The notes: generated by a model from the letters alone, not told the origin. A DNA stretch of 40,687 bases from Devosia equisanguinis (GCA_945889015.1 CAMDBL010000011.1:1-40687); one strand, 5' to 3'. Counted from the first letter of the stretch, positions 1-9,533 are shown. Numbers and translations: made by a program.

Positions 1-94
1 ATCGGTGCTCGATCGCACGATCTCGAAGCTTCGCATCTGCCTTCACCCGCCGAGTGATACCGCCCACGGCAAGCGATCTACCTGATTCGATCAT
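1..94 (-). CDS. Partial ORF running off the left edge; N-terminus MIESGRSLAVGGITRRVKADAKLRDRAIEHR...; unknown function
   Basis: Reverse complement of 94..1 is open for 31 codons. Its ATG overlaps the TAA of the upstream minus-strand gene (TAATG). Confidence 0.35.
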   Translation of the reverse strand, partial: MIESGRSLAVGGITRRVKADAKLRDRAIEHR

Positions 95-882
95 TAGGTC
101 AGCGAGTTACGTAGATGTCGCGGAAATGAAGGCACTGAAGCAGGTTTGACATCTGAAACTATGTCGCAGTGCATCGGTCGATACGGAGGTTGTCCCGACT
201 GCACTTCTTTGATGCGAGCTTCGAAGGTTTTAAGACGCTCGGCAGCGGACGGCGTGCGATCCGCGCAAATCAAATCACCGGCAATAGGTTTGTAGGTACC
301 ATTATTTTTTGGAATGAAAAGTGAGTTCCTTCCCCGATCTTGATGAATTGACAACAACGCATCCACGTATTCGCGGTGGGCGGCGCCTCGTGGGAATTCT
401 CGTTGCAAAACCCCAGTTGTCTGGAACACCCAGCTGATAAATGCCGCTGACCAAGGCATGCACCCCCCGATATGGGCGTCGGAGTCCTTGCCCTGATAGT
501 GTCCGGCGCAGTACGTCTTAGCGTCTGCGCCGCCAAACTTGCGATCCGCCAAGAGGCGTCGATTGAAGTCGACGTAATTCTCCTTACTGCTGAAGAGACT
601 CCAATAAGCCTGTATTCGGCCAAAGGCAGCTGGAGCGCCTTGCTCGGGAGCCGCAGAGGGATGGGCTGTTCCATCGGCGGCGATTGTAAACTTACCGCCT
701 TCGACCCACTCAGCTTCCAAGATCCTAATGAGGCGCGTCCTCATCTGGAGCGGATAAAGGACCGGTCGAGCAGAAGCGCTGTCATAGCCCGCAGGCGCAG
801 CGTGATCCTGAGCCATGGCAGACTGATCGCCAATAGCGAAGAGCGCCGAAACCACGACGAAAGTACTTACCTTAAACATCAT
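94..882 (-). CDS. Exported DUF2272-like domain protein
   Basis: N-terminal signal peptide (MMFKVSTFVVVSALFAIGDQSAMAQ) and motifs CMPWSAAFISWVFQTTGV...FPRGAAHREYV...GDLICADR...MHCDIV, characteristic of DUF2272 proteins. Confidence 0.7.
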   Translation of the reverse strand: MMFKVSTFVVVSALFAIGDQSAMAQDHAAPAGYDSASARPVLYPLQMRTRLIRILEAEWVEGGKFTIAADGTAHPSAAPEQGAPAAFGRIQAYWSLFSSKENYVDFNRRLLADRKFGGADAKTYCAGHYQGKDSDAHIGGCMPWSAAFISWVFQTTGVLQREFPRGAAHREYVDALLSIHQDRGRNSLFIPKNNGTYKPIAGDLICADRTPSAAERLKTFEARIKEVQSGQPPYRPMHCDIVSDVKPASVPSFPRHLRNSLT

Positions 883-1228
883 TTGAGCTCCAGTCTTATC
901 AATTATTTAGATATCCACGCCGAGCCAGCAACTCAGTGGCACGATCAATTACTCACGCACTGCCCTAACCTTCATTATGCCACCAAGAAACAGACCTACT
1001 CTAAGCCGCTCGTGCCCTATTGAAGCTACGTCTACCCCTGGCACCCCATCTCCTCATATACTATTCGTCCGTACCGAACGGAAGCGGAGGTGCTTTGTCA
1101 AGGCGACGCGAACCTTTGAGATGTCGCTCCGGGTCAAGGGCGACGCGCACTCAGGCCTGGGCGAGGACGTCGTCGGTGTCCGCTGGTCCATCCATGCCGA
1201 CGGAGCCAGTCGCCGCCCCTCACCCTGA

Positions 1229-1264
1229 CCCTCTCCCCGCGGCGCTTCGCTTGCGGGGAGAGGG
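1229..1264. repeat. Intergenic palindromic repeat, copy 1
   Basis: ccctctccccgc (1229-1240) and gcggggagaggg (1253-1264) form a perfect 12-bp inverted repeat with loop ggcgcttcgctt. Confidence 0.8.
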
Positions 1265-1504
1265 GACGCCACGACCGCTCCCTCTGCCTACCCGCCATAA
1301 AGCTGGGTCCAGGGGCTCAGCCCGTCATGTCGAAGACATGCCGCCGGCATGATGGGGGAGAGCGCGAGAGGCCCCGGCGGCGGAGCCGCCAGATGTTCAG
1401 AGAAGCCTCTCGCTCTTGCGGGCCGCGCGAGCCATTCGCCAAACCCAGCGCGTCGAGCCAGTAGCCGCCCCTCACCCACGCTGAATGCATGCCTCCGGCA
1501 TGAC

Positions 1505-1540
1505 CCCTCTCCCCGCTACGCTTCGCTTGCAGGGAGAGGG
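1505..1540. repeat. Intergenic palindromic repeat, copy 2
   Basis: ccctctccccgc (1505-1516) / gcagggagaggg (1529-1540), one mismatch, loop tacgcttcgctt. Same architecture as the copy at 1229. Confidence 0.8.
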
Positions 1541-1590
1541 AGACCGCGTCCGCTTCCTCTGCCCCCCATCGCCGACACGTGCAGGACGCC

Positions 1591-2769
1591 CTACCGCATC
1601 AGCTCGCGCATGGCGTCGTCGAGGCCGGCGAGCGTCAGCGGGTACATGCGGCCGTCGAGGATGTCGCGGACCATCTTGATCGAGGGCGTCCAGGCCCAGT
1701 TGTCCTCGGGCACCGGGTTCAGCCAGACGCACTGCGGGTAGATGTCACAGACGCGGCGCAGCCATTGCGAGCCGGGCTCCTCGTTCATGTGCTCGACCGA
1801 GCCGCCGGGCACGGTGATCTCGTAGGGGCTCATCGACGCGTCGCCGATGAAGACCACCTTGTAGTCGGACGGGTACTTGTGGAGCACGTCCCAGGTGGCG
1901 GTGCGCTCGGTGTGGCGGCGGCGGTTGTCCTTCCAGACGTACTCGTACAGGCAGTTGTGGAAATAGAAGTATTCGAGGTGCTTGAACTCGCCGCGCGCCG
2001 CCGAGAACAGCTCCTCCGCGGTCTTGATGTGCCAGTCCATCGAGCCGCCGATGTCGAAGAACATCAGCACCTTCACCGCGTTGCGCCGCTCGGGCCGCAG
2101 GTGGATGTCGAGATAGCCCTTGTGGGCGGTGCCCTGGATGGTGCCGTCGAGGTCGAGCTCCTCGGCGGCGCCGGTGCGGGCGAACTTGCGCAGGCGGCGC
2201 AGCGCGACCTTGATGTTGCGGGTGCCGAGCTCGACCGTGTCGTCGAGGTCCTTGAACTCGCGCTTGTCCCAGACCTTCACCGCGCGGAAGTTGCGGTTCC
2301 CCTTCTGGCCGATGCGCACGCCTTCGGGGTTGTAGCCGTCGGCCCCGAACGGCGAGGTGCCGCCGGTGCCGATCCACTTGTTGCCGCCCTGGTGGCGGCC
2401 CTTCTGCTCGGCGAGGCGCTCTCTCAGCGTCTCCATCAGCTTGTCCCAGCCGCCGAGCGCCTCGATCTTTTTCTTCTCCTCCTCGGTGAGGAACTTCTCG
2501 CCGAGCGAGCGCAGCCATTCGGCGGGGATCTCGGGCTTGTCGGCCGCTTCGCTCATCAGCTCCAGGCCCTTGAAGGCGTGGGAGAACACCTGGTCGAACT
2601 TGTCCAGGTGGCGCTCGTCCTTCACCAGGGCCGCGCGCGAGAGGTAGTAGAAATCCTCCACCCGCTGGCTCGCGAGATCGGCGCCGAGCGCCTCCATCAG
2701 CACCAGGTATTCCTTCAGCGTCACCGGGATCTTGGCCGCTTTCAGCTCGGTGAAGAAGGTGACGAACAT
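1591..2769 (-). CDS. VWA (CoxE-like) domain-containing protein
   Basis: MFVTFFTELKAAKIPVTLKEYLVLMEAL... with MIDAS-like segment VLMFFDIGGSMDWHI and VVFIGDASMSPYEI. Start chosen at the internal Met (27 codons into the listed ORF). Confidence 0.8.
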   Translation of the reverse strand: MFVTFFTELKAAKIPVTLKEYLVLMEALGADLASQRVEDFYYLSRAALVKDERHLDKFDQVFSHAFKGLELMSEAADKPEIPAEWLRSLGEKFLTEEEKKKIEALGGWDKLMETLRERLAEQKGRHQGGNKWIGTGGTSPFGADGYNPEGVRIGQKGNRNFRAVKVWDKREFKDLDDTVELGTRNIKVALRRLRKFARTGAAEELDLDGTIQGTAHKGYLDIHLRPERRNAVKVLMFFDIGGSMDWHIKTAEELFSAARGEFKHLEYFYFHNCLYEYVWKDNRRRHTERTATWDVLHKYPSDYKVVFIGDASMSPYEITVPGGSVEHMNEEPGSQWLRRVCDIYPQCVWLNPVPEDNWAWTPSIKMVRDILDGRMYPLTLAGLDDAMRELMR

Positions 2770-2961
2770 CGTGTCGGTTCCGGTGGGTGACGGCCGGTGA
2801 AGGGCGCCGGCCATCGAGCAGGTTACGACGATCGGCCCGGATCTGGCCAAGGATGTTTTTTCAGATCGCGGCCCGAGACCGCGCGGACGCGAAGCCCGCC
2901 GCTATTCCCCACTCCCGCCGCCATCCCCATATCACCTGGATATGCAACCAGGGAGGCGCGC

Positions 2962-3171
2962 ATGGGCGGCCACGTCTACAAGCATCTCGATCTCACCGGA
3001 TCCTCCGAGGTGTCGAGCGACGACGCGATCAAGCGGGCCATCGCCAAGGCCGGCGAGAGCGTGCGCGGCATGCACTGGTTCCAGGTGCTGGAGACGCGCG
3101 GCTTCATCGAGGCCGACAAGGTCAAGCACTGGCAGGTGACGATCCGCGTCGGCTTCCGCATCGAGGACTGA
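2962..3171 (+). CDS. Dodecin family protein
   Basis: 69 aa, MGGHVYKHLDLTGSSEVSSDDAIKRAIAKAGESVRGMHWFQVLETRGFIEADKVKHWQVTIRVGFRIED; dodecin size and pattern. Confidence 0.9.
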   Translation: MGGHVYKHLDLTGSSEVSSDDAIKRAIAKAGESVRGMHWFQVLETRGFIEADKVKHWQVTIRVGFRIED

Positions 3172-3182
3172 GCAGGCGCGTG

Positions 3183-4874
3183 TCAGGCGGCGAGGATCGC
3201 GGCGGCCATTTTCTCGGCCACCATCAGCGTCGGAATATTGGTATTGCCGCGCGGCACCCACGGCATCACCGAGGCATCGACGACGCGCAGGCCGCGAACG
3301 CCATGGACGCGGCCCTGAGCGTCGACCACGGCGGCTGGATCGCCGGCGCGCCCGATCCGGCAGGTGCCCGCGTGATGCGCCATGCCGGTCACGGTCGAGC
3401 GCACGAACTCGTCGAGCGCCTCGTCGTCGGTGGCGAGGCGTCCGACGTCGAGCCCGCGATGCGACATGGTGCCGATGATCGAGCGGCTGGCCGGCGGCAC
3501 GTGGTCGAGCACCGCGGCGATGCCGCGCGCGCGCCAGCGGTTCCACGCCGTGATGTCGTTGAGCTGCCGCATCCGGTCGGTGCGCGCGACCGGAAACGCG
3601 CTGTGCCAGCAGGGCGCGACCTCCGGCGACAGCAGCCATTCCGCCGCCCGCCGCACGGCCTTGGCGTGGCGCACCCGGTCGCGATCGTCGGATTGGAACG
3701 CGAACACGATCTCGGGCATGCCGTCGGGCGCCTCCGGCTTCAGCCGAACGTGTCCGCGCGAGAACGGCTTCAGCACCGCCGGCGTCAGTGCGCTCAGACG
3801 GCGTCCCAACTCGTGCCAGCCGGTCTGGCCGACGAAGCTGATGTACATGTCCGCCGCCGGGCACTGTGCGACGCCGGAGGAATAGCGCCACGTCGCGGTC
3901 GTATGCGCGCGCTGGCCACCCGGCGGCAGCATAGAGCGTTTGATGTGGGCGATCAGGTAGAGGATCTGGTGGTTGTGCAGGTTGGCCCCGACGCCCGGGC
4001 GATCCGCCACGACGTCGATGCCGCACTCCCTCAGGTGAGCCGCCGGTCCGACGCCCGCACGCAGGAGCACCGCCGGTGATTGCAGCGCGCCGGCCGACAC
4101 GATCACCTCGCGTGCCGTCAGTCGCTGGCGCCCGCCGCCGCTCTCGATCTCGACACCGGTGATTTGGGTGCCCTCGACCAGCAGCCGCTTCATCTCGACA
4201 CCGGCCGAGACGGTGAGGTTGGGCCGCGCCCGCGTCGCCGCGTCGAGATAGCAGATCGCGCTCGACGCCCGCTTGTCCTCGAACTTGCTCGTCGGCAGGG
4301 GGCCGAAACCGTCGCGGAAGTCGGCGTTGAGGTCGGCGATGTCGGCGACCTGGCTGTCGCGGGCGGAGCGGGCCAGGGCCTTCAGCAGCGGTGGCCATTG
4401 AGCCTCGGGAAGCCGGCGGATCGGGACTGGTCCATCGGCCCCGTGGTCGCCGGGTGCGGTCGCGCCGAAGTCGGTGTCGGTCTCGAGCTTGCGGAAGTAG
4501 GGGAGGACATCCTCCCAGCCCCAGCCGTCGGCACCGAGGCCGGCCCACTCGTCATAGTCGAGCGGCGTCCCGCGCAGGGCGACCATGCCCATCACGGAGG
4601 AACCACCGCCCATGATGCGGGCCTGGCGGATCGCGGTGTCGGGCGAGGTGTCCTTCTCCCGCCAATGCCCGGTCAGTCCTTTCCACGCGTAGGCGAGATT
4701 GTAGTAGGAGACCGGATAGGTATCGAGCACGTCGGCGGGCTCCCTGCCCGGCGGCGTGTCGCGGCCGGCCTCGATCAGCAGGACGCGGTTGGCCGCGCGC
4801 TCCGACAGACGGTTCGCCAGGACGCACCCCGCCGCCCCGCCACCGACGATGATGTAGTCGTAGTCCCCGGCCAT
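3183..4874 (-). CDS. GMC family oxidoreductase (choline dehydrogenase-like)
   Basis: N-terminal YDYIIVGGGAAGCVLANRLSE FAD-binding motif, GGSSVMGMVALRG, GALQSPAVLLRAGVGP, C-terminal HHAGTCRIG...VVDASVMPWVPRGNTNIPTLMVAEKMA. Confidence 0.93.
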   Translation of the reverse strand: MAGDYDYIIVGGGAAGCVLANRLSERAANRVLLIEAGRDTPPGREPADVLDTYPVSYYNLAYAWKGLTGHWREKDTSPDTAIRQARIMGGGSSVMGMVALRGTPLDYDEWAGLGADGWGWEDVLPYFRKLETDTDFGATAPGDHGADGPVPIRRLPEAQWPPLLKALARSARDSQVADIADLNADFRDGFGPLPTSKFEDKRASSAICYLDAATRARPNLTVSAGVEMKRLLVEGTQITGVEIESGGGRQRLTAREVIVSAGALQSPAVLLRAGVGPAAHLRECGIDVVADRPGVGANLHNHQILYLIAHIKRSMLPPGGQRAHTTATWRYSSGVAQCPAADMYISFVGQTGWHELGRRLSALTPAVLKPFSRGHVRLKPEAPDGMPEIVFAFQSDDRDRVRHAKAVRRAAEWLLSPEVAPCWHSAFPVARTDRMRQLNDITAWNRWRARGIAAVLDHVPPASRSIIGTMSHRGLDVGRLATDDEALDEFVRSTVTGMAHHAGTCRIGRAGDPAAVVDAQGRVHGVRGLRVVDASVMPWVPRGNTNIPTLMVAEKMAAAILAA

Positions 4875-4983
4875 CTCGCTTCCCCCACCCGCATCGGCGC
4901 TCTGTCGGCGCGGTCGCGGGCGGGGCAGCTAACTGCGATTGCCAGGGCCTTGTCCAGCCGGCATCGGGCACGACGCCGCCGGA

Positions 4984-5979
4984 TCATTTCGGATTGATGT
5001 TGATCGCTTTCACCAGCGCGGCGTTGCCGGCGATCTCACGCGAGATCTGGGTGGCGAACTCGGCCGACGTCAGCGGCAGCGGCTCGATGCCCATCTGCGC
5101 GTATTTCTGGCGAACGGCGGGCATCGCCAGCGCCTTCGCCATCTCGGCATAGAGCTTGTCGAGGATCGGCTTGGGCGTCTTGGCCGGCGCCAGCATCCCG
5201 AGCCAGACGTCGTAGGTGGAATCCTTGAAGCCCGCCTCCACCGTGGTCGGCAGCTCCGGCAGCGCCGAGGCCCGCTTCGGGCTCGAGATCGCGAGCGCCG
5301 TCACCTTGCCGTCCTTGATCATCGGCAGCGCGGTTCCGATCGGGCACAGATAGTAGTCGATGCGTCCGGCGATGATCTCGGTCAGCGCCTCGGCGCCGCT
5401 CTTGAAGGGGACGTGCGCGGCTTCATAGCCCGCGGCGAGGCGGAACTTCTCGGCCGCCATGTGAACGGCCGAGCCCGCGCCGACCGTGGCGAAATTGAAC
5501 GAGCCGGGCTTGGCCTTGGCTGCGGCGACCATGTCGGCGGCGGTCTTGAAGCCGCGATCGGTCGGCACGATCAGGACGCTCGGCGATCCGCCGACCGGGA
5601 TCACGGCCGCGAGATCCTTGACCGGGTCGTAGGGCAGGCTGGCGTACATCGCCGGCGAGACCGTGAACGCCGACGAGGTGATCAGCAACGTGTAGCCGTC
5701 GGGCTCGGCCTTGGCGACGGCCGCGGTACCGGTAGCGGAGCCGGCGCCGGGGCGGTTCTCGATGACGATGGGCTGGCCGAGCTGGGCCTGTAGCTGCTCC
5801 AGCGCGATGCGGGGCACCACGTCGGTCGCGCTGCCCGCGCCGAACGGAATGATCACCTTGATCGGCTTCGACGGCCAGTCGTCGGCGACGGCACCGCCGA
5901 TGCCGGCGAGGGTCGCGGCCGTGATCGCGGCGATCGCGGCCAGGGTGACGGCAAGGGATTTGACGCTGCTCATGATCAT
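4984..5979 (-). CDS. Tripartite tricarboxylate transporter substrate-binding protein (Bug family)
   Basis: Signal peptide then DDWPSKPIKVIIPFGAGSATDVVPRI...QPIVIENRPGAGSATGTAAVAKAEPDGYTLL, the classic Bug/TctC pattern. Start at MIMSSVKSL. Confidence 0.92.
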   Translation of the reverse strand: MIMSSVKSLAVTLAAIAAITAATLAGIGGAVADDWPSKPIKVIIPFGAGSATDVVPRIALEQLQAQLGQPIVIENRPGAGSATGTAAVAKAEPDGYTLLITSSAFTVSPAMYASLPYDPVKDLAAVIPVGGSPSVLIVPTDRGFKTAADMVAAAKAKPGSFNFATVGAGSAVHMAAEKFRLAAGYEAAHVPFKSGAEALTEIIAGRIDYYLCPIGTALPMIKDGKVTALAISSPKRASALPELPTTVEAGFKDSTYDVWLGMLAPAKTPKPILDKLYAEMAKALAMPAVRQKYAQMGIEPLPLTSAEFATQISREIAGNAALVKAININPK

Positions 5980-6105
5980 GATGCTCTCCGCTCGTTGGCG
6001 TGGGGCGGAGCGTGTCATCGGGGCGTATGAGCGGCAAGATTGAAATAAGGGCAGGGAAGCATCGCCCCTGCCCATTGGCTGTGCGTTGTCAGTCTTCGGC
6101 TGCGC

Positions 6106-6792
6106 CTACTTCACTCGCCTGTAGAGCCGCTCGTCGTAGAGACTGCCCGACATCGGCGTCAGGTTCTCGCGGTAGGCCTTGAGGCCGGCGTTGACGGTGA
6201 AGTTGTCCTTGGCCGCCTTCGACTTCCAGCTCTCGACGATGGTCATGTGATTGGGGCGGCTGATCTGGGTCAGGGCATCGAAGCGGAGCGCATCGACGGC
6301 GGAGCGGCTTTTGTCTGCCAATCCCTTCGTGGCGCTCACGCCTTCGTCCTTCTTGGTAGGGATGATGTCGACGTGCGTGACAGCGTAGATGGCGCCGGGC
6401 TTGGCTTGCTTGCCACCGACCGACAACGCGCTGTGCGGGCGCTCGTCGTAGGCCGACGTCATCAGTGGCGCGATGTTCTTGCGGAAGGCCTTGCCCGTGT
6501 CGGATGCCGCAAACGCTTCCTGGGCCTTGGTGTTGCTCCAAGCCTCGACGATCGCGAAGTGGCTCGGGGTGCCGATGCGTTGCAGAGCATCGAACTGGAC
6601 GACGCCTTGAGCCTTCATGGCGGCGTCGCGATAGGCAGCGACCAGCTTGCGGGCGTCGGCGGCTTTCTTTGGAGCCGTCTCGATGTAGGTGATGCCGTAG
6701 GCCGTCTGGGCCTGTGCCAGAACCGGTGCACCGCAGATTGCGGCAGTGAAGAGCGCTACGGCCAAGCCGAGCGCGTCGCGACGCGACTTCAT
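6106..6792 (-). CDS. Exported protein with two tandem antibiotic-biosynthesis-monooxygenase-like domains
   Basis: Signal peptide and two related halves: FDALQRIGTPSHFAIVEAWSN...YDERPH and FDALTQISRPNHMTIVESWKS...YDERLY. Confidence 0.75.
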   Translation of the reverse strand: MKSRRDALGLAVALFTAAICGAPVLAQAQTAYGITYIETAPKKAADARKLVAAYRDAAMKAQGVVQFDALQRIGTPSHFAIVEAWSNTKAQEAFAASDTGKAFRKNIAPLMTSAYDERPHSALSVGGKQAKPGAIYAVTHVDIIPTKKDEGVSATKGLADKSRSAVDALRFDALTQISRPNHMTIVESWKSKAAKDNFTVNAGLKAYRENLTPMSGSLYDERLYRRVK

Positions 6793-6961
6793 CTGTGTCC
6801 TCCCAGATTGTGTTTTTACTTGTGGGAAATAACGTACTCTTCAATCTGAGCAACGAGAAGGCAAATGATTGGGACCGGGGCGGGTGTTGCGACCGTCTCC
6901 CCTCGCGCCTCTCGTCCGTGTAGGATCGCGTCCATCGAAGTACCACGCGAGGAGCTGTTCC

Positions 6962-7663
6962 ATGGCCCAAAGGCCGATCGAGGTTCACTACTGGCCGACG
7001 CCCAACGGGCACAAGATCACGATCATGCTGGAGGAGTGCGGGCTCCCCTACGAGATCAAGCCGGTGAACATCGGCAAAGGCGAGCAGTTCAGGCCCGAGT
7101 TCCTGGCGATCGCGCCCAACAACCGCATGCCTGCGATCGTCGATCCGGACGGACCGGGGGGCCAGCCGATCTCGGTGTTCGAGTCGGGCGCCATCCTGCA
7201 GTATCTCGGCCGCAAGACCGGACAGTTCTATCCCGCCGACGAGAGGCAGCGCGTCGAGGTCGAGCAGTGGCTGTTCTGGCAGATGGGCGGCCTCGGCCCG
7301 ATGGCGGGGCAGACGCACCATTTCCGCAACTACGCGCCCGAAAAGGTGCCCTACGCCATTGACCGCTACACCAACGAGGTCAACCGCCTCTACGGCGTAC
7401 TCGACCGGCGCGTCACCGAGCGGCCGTTCCTCGCCGGCGATTATTCGATCGCCGACATGGCCTGCTACCCCTGGGCCAAGCTCTGGGAGGGCCAGGGCCA
7501 GGACATCGCCCAGTTTCCGCACATGAAAGCCTGGCTCGAGCGGTGCGCCGCACGCCCGGCCGTCGCCAAGGGCATCGTCGTCGGCAAGGAGTTGCGCCCG
7601 GTCAACAACCTGTCCTCGGACAAGGAGGCGCAGGCGATCCTGTTCGGCCAAAAGGCGCGTTGA
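6962..7663 (+). CDS. Glutathione S-transferase family protein
   Basis: MAQRPIEVHYWPTPNGHKITIMLEECGLPYEIKPVNIGKGEQF...NNRMPAIVDPDG...SVFESGAILQYL...SIADMACYPW; YghU-like GST. Confidence 0.92.
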   Translation: MAQRPIEVHYWPTPNGHKITIMLEECGLPYEIKPVNIGKGEQFRPEFLAIAPNNRMPAIVDPDGPGGQPISVFESGAILQYLGRKTGQFYPADERQRVEVEQWLFWQMGGLGPMAGQTHHFRNYAPEKVPYAIDRYTNEVNRLYGVLDRRVTERPFLAGDYSIADMACYPWAKLWEGQGQDIAQFPHMKAWLERCAARPAVAKGIVVGKELRPVNNLSSDKEAQAILFGQKAR

Positions 7664-7690
7664 TATCGATGCGCTGGGCGCTGGAGTGCC

Positions 7691-7975
7691 TCAAGGCTGA
7701 TGCGTCGAGAACCGCCGCTCGTTGCTCGCCACCCAGCGCTCGAACATCGAGCTGAGCACCGCCACTTCCGCGTCGAGCGTCTGCCGGGTCGGCGAGCGCT
7801 CGTCGTGCAGCGCGTCCCGGATGCGGCCGTGCTGCTGCATCATCGCATCCAGGTCCTGGTCGAGCGCATCGCCGACGACACCGTGGGCCAAGAATTCCTG
7901 GCGCTTCCGGTGGATGCGCTCCTCCAGATCCAGCAGCGCCTCGTGCGCGACCTGCAACGCGTTCTTGCTCTCCAT
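7691..7975 (-). CDS. Hypothetical helical protein (94 aa)
   Basis: MESKNALQVAHEALLDLEERIHRKRQEFLAHGVVGDALDQDLDAMMQQHGRIRDALHDE...; occupies an otherwise non-coding gap. Start chosen at an internal Met of a longer ORF. Confidence 0.5.
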   Translation of the reverse strand: MESKNALQVAHEALLDLEERIHRKRQEFLAHGVVGDALDQDLDAMMQQHGRIRDALHDERSPTRQTLDAEVAVLSSMFERWVASNERRFSTHQP

Positions 7976-8046
7976 GGCGTGCTCCCTGATAGCGACCATG
8001 CCGGGATAACGGGCGAGCGCCGTCAAGGGTTCGCCCGCCACGGTCG

Positions 8047-9411
8047 TCACAAGGACTTGGAGACAGCGGCCGGAAGCATCCCGCCCCGTCGCTGCACCAG
8101 GAAAATGATGGGCACGCCGGCCAGGAGCACCGCGGCCCCGACCAGAGCGCCGCGCCCGGTATGCATGAGGCTCGCGTAAAGGAGATAGCTGCATGCGCCG
8201 GTGAACAGCGCAGGCACCACCGGGAAGAGGGGGACCGTCAGAAGCAGCGACGCATGGCCGTCCCGGTGCCGCAGGATGAAGTAGGACAGCCCGATCAAGA
8301 CCATGAAGAACCAGAATGCGGGTGCCGTGTACTCGACCATCGCTTGGAAGCCATCCCGCTGCATGGCGCCGAACACCACCAGCGTCAGGGCCACCGCGCT
8401 CTGAATGAGGATCGCGAACCGCGGATTGTTCCCATCGGAATTCCACGCGCCGAGCGTTCGTGACGCGCCGAGGTCGGAGCCGAGCGCGAAATAGACGCGG
8501 GCTCCGGTGAAGATCGAGGCGTTGAGCGTGCTGAGTGCCGCGATGCAGATCGCGAGACTGACGATCACGGATCCGATCTCGCCGATGGCACTCTGCATCA
8601 CGTCGGCGGCCACGGTATTGCTCGCTCGCAGCCCTTCGAGACCAAGGGCGGAGAGAAAGGCCAGATTGATCATCAGGTAGATCGCTGTGATGGCGAGCGT
8701 TCCCAGAACCAGCACACGAAGCATATTGCGACGGCCGTCGCGCACGTCGGCGGAGATGTAGGCGACCTCGTTCCATCCGCCATAGGTGAGGAGAATGAAG
8801 ACCATGGCGAGCCCGTAGGCTCCGCCCGCCGGGGAGGGGGCGCTCGACGGGTTCAGCGTTTCGACCGGAGCGGCGAGCGGAAGCGCGACGATCAGGATCA
8901 GCATAAGGGTGCCGAAAGTCAGAAAGCTCAGCGCATTCTGTGCACTCTTTCCCTGGTGGGTTCCCCGCAGGTTGACGAATGTCAGAAGTCCCAGAGCAAG
9001 TGCCGCGTAAATCGGCACACCCACTGTTCCAAGCGGCAGCACGGTTTGTGCGTAATCGCCGAACACGAACGCGACGGCCGGGATCGCACCCGTCTGTACG
9101 ACCGAGATGCGGCCCCAGCCAAACAGCATCGCGACATTGCGCCCGAAGGCGCGCGACAGGAACGTGTACTCGCCGCCCGCGCTCGGGTAATGCGCCGTCA
9201 GCTCGGCATACACGAGTGCTCCGGCCATCGTGACGAGGCCGCCGGCGAGCCACAACCCCATGAAGGCCCATTCGCTGTCCACATTCGCTGCCACGAGCGA
9301 TGGTGTGCGGAAGATGCCGATGCCGATCACCACGCCGATGATCATTCCGATGCCGTCGGGTACGGACAGAGTGGCGCGCGGCTGGGATCGCTCGGGACTG
9401 TCGACAGTCAT
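8047..9411 (-). CDS. APC family amino acid permease
   Basis: About 12 hydrophobic segments; GMIIGVVIGIGIFRTPSLVAANV, ALVYAELTAHYPSAGGEYTFLSRAFG typical of APC transporters. Confidence 0.9.
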   Translation of the reverse strand: MTVDSPERSQPRATLSVPDGIGMIIGVVIGIGIFRTPSLVAANVDSEWAFMGLWLAGGLVTMAGALVYAELTAHYPSAGGEYTFLSRAFGRNVAMLFGWGRISVVQTGAIPAVAFVFGDYAQTVLPLGTVGVPIYAALALGLLTFVNLRGTHQGKSAQNALSFLTFGTLMLILIVALPLAAPVETLNPSSAPSPAGGAYGLAMVFILLTYGGWNEVAYISADVRDGRRNMLRVLVLGTLAITAIYLMINLAFLSALGLEGLRASNTVAADVMQSAIGEIGSVIVSLAICIAALSTLNASIFTGARVYFALGSDLGASRTLGAWNSDGNNPRFAILIQSAVALTLVVFGAMQRDGFQAMVEYTAPAFWFFMVLIGLSYFILRHRDGHASLLLTVPLFPVVPALFTGACSYLLYASLMHTGRGALVGAAVLLAGVPIIFLVQRRGGMLPAAVSKSL

Positions 9412-9533
9412 GACAATGAAGCTCCGTGGCGGCGGGGCTCGCGCCCGACGATCGAGAGGAATAGCGGTGAATGGGGATGCTCAATTCGATTGCAGGGCTC
9501 GCCGACGTCCAGAGCCCTGCATTCGGAGCACGA

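Noticed and set aside
472-1023. 183-aa plus-strand ORF antisense to the DUF2272-like gene
   Set aside because: No motifs; the opposite strand has a signal peptide and family motifs.
1579-2790. 403-aa plus-strand ORF opposite the VWA gene
   Set aside because: Leu/Val/Ala/His/Glu-rich antisense artefact without domains.
2932-4548. 538-aa minus-strand ORF overlapping the GMC oxidoreductase in another frame
   Set aside because: Low-complexity Arg/Gly-rich composition. The frame 3183..4874 has the full GMC motif set.
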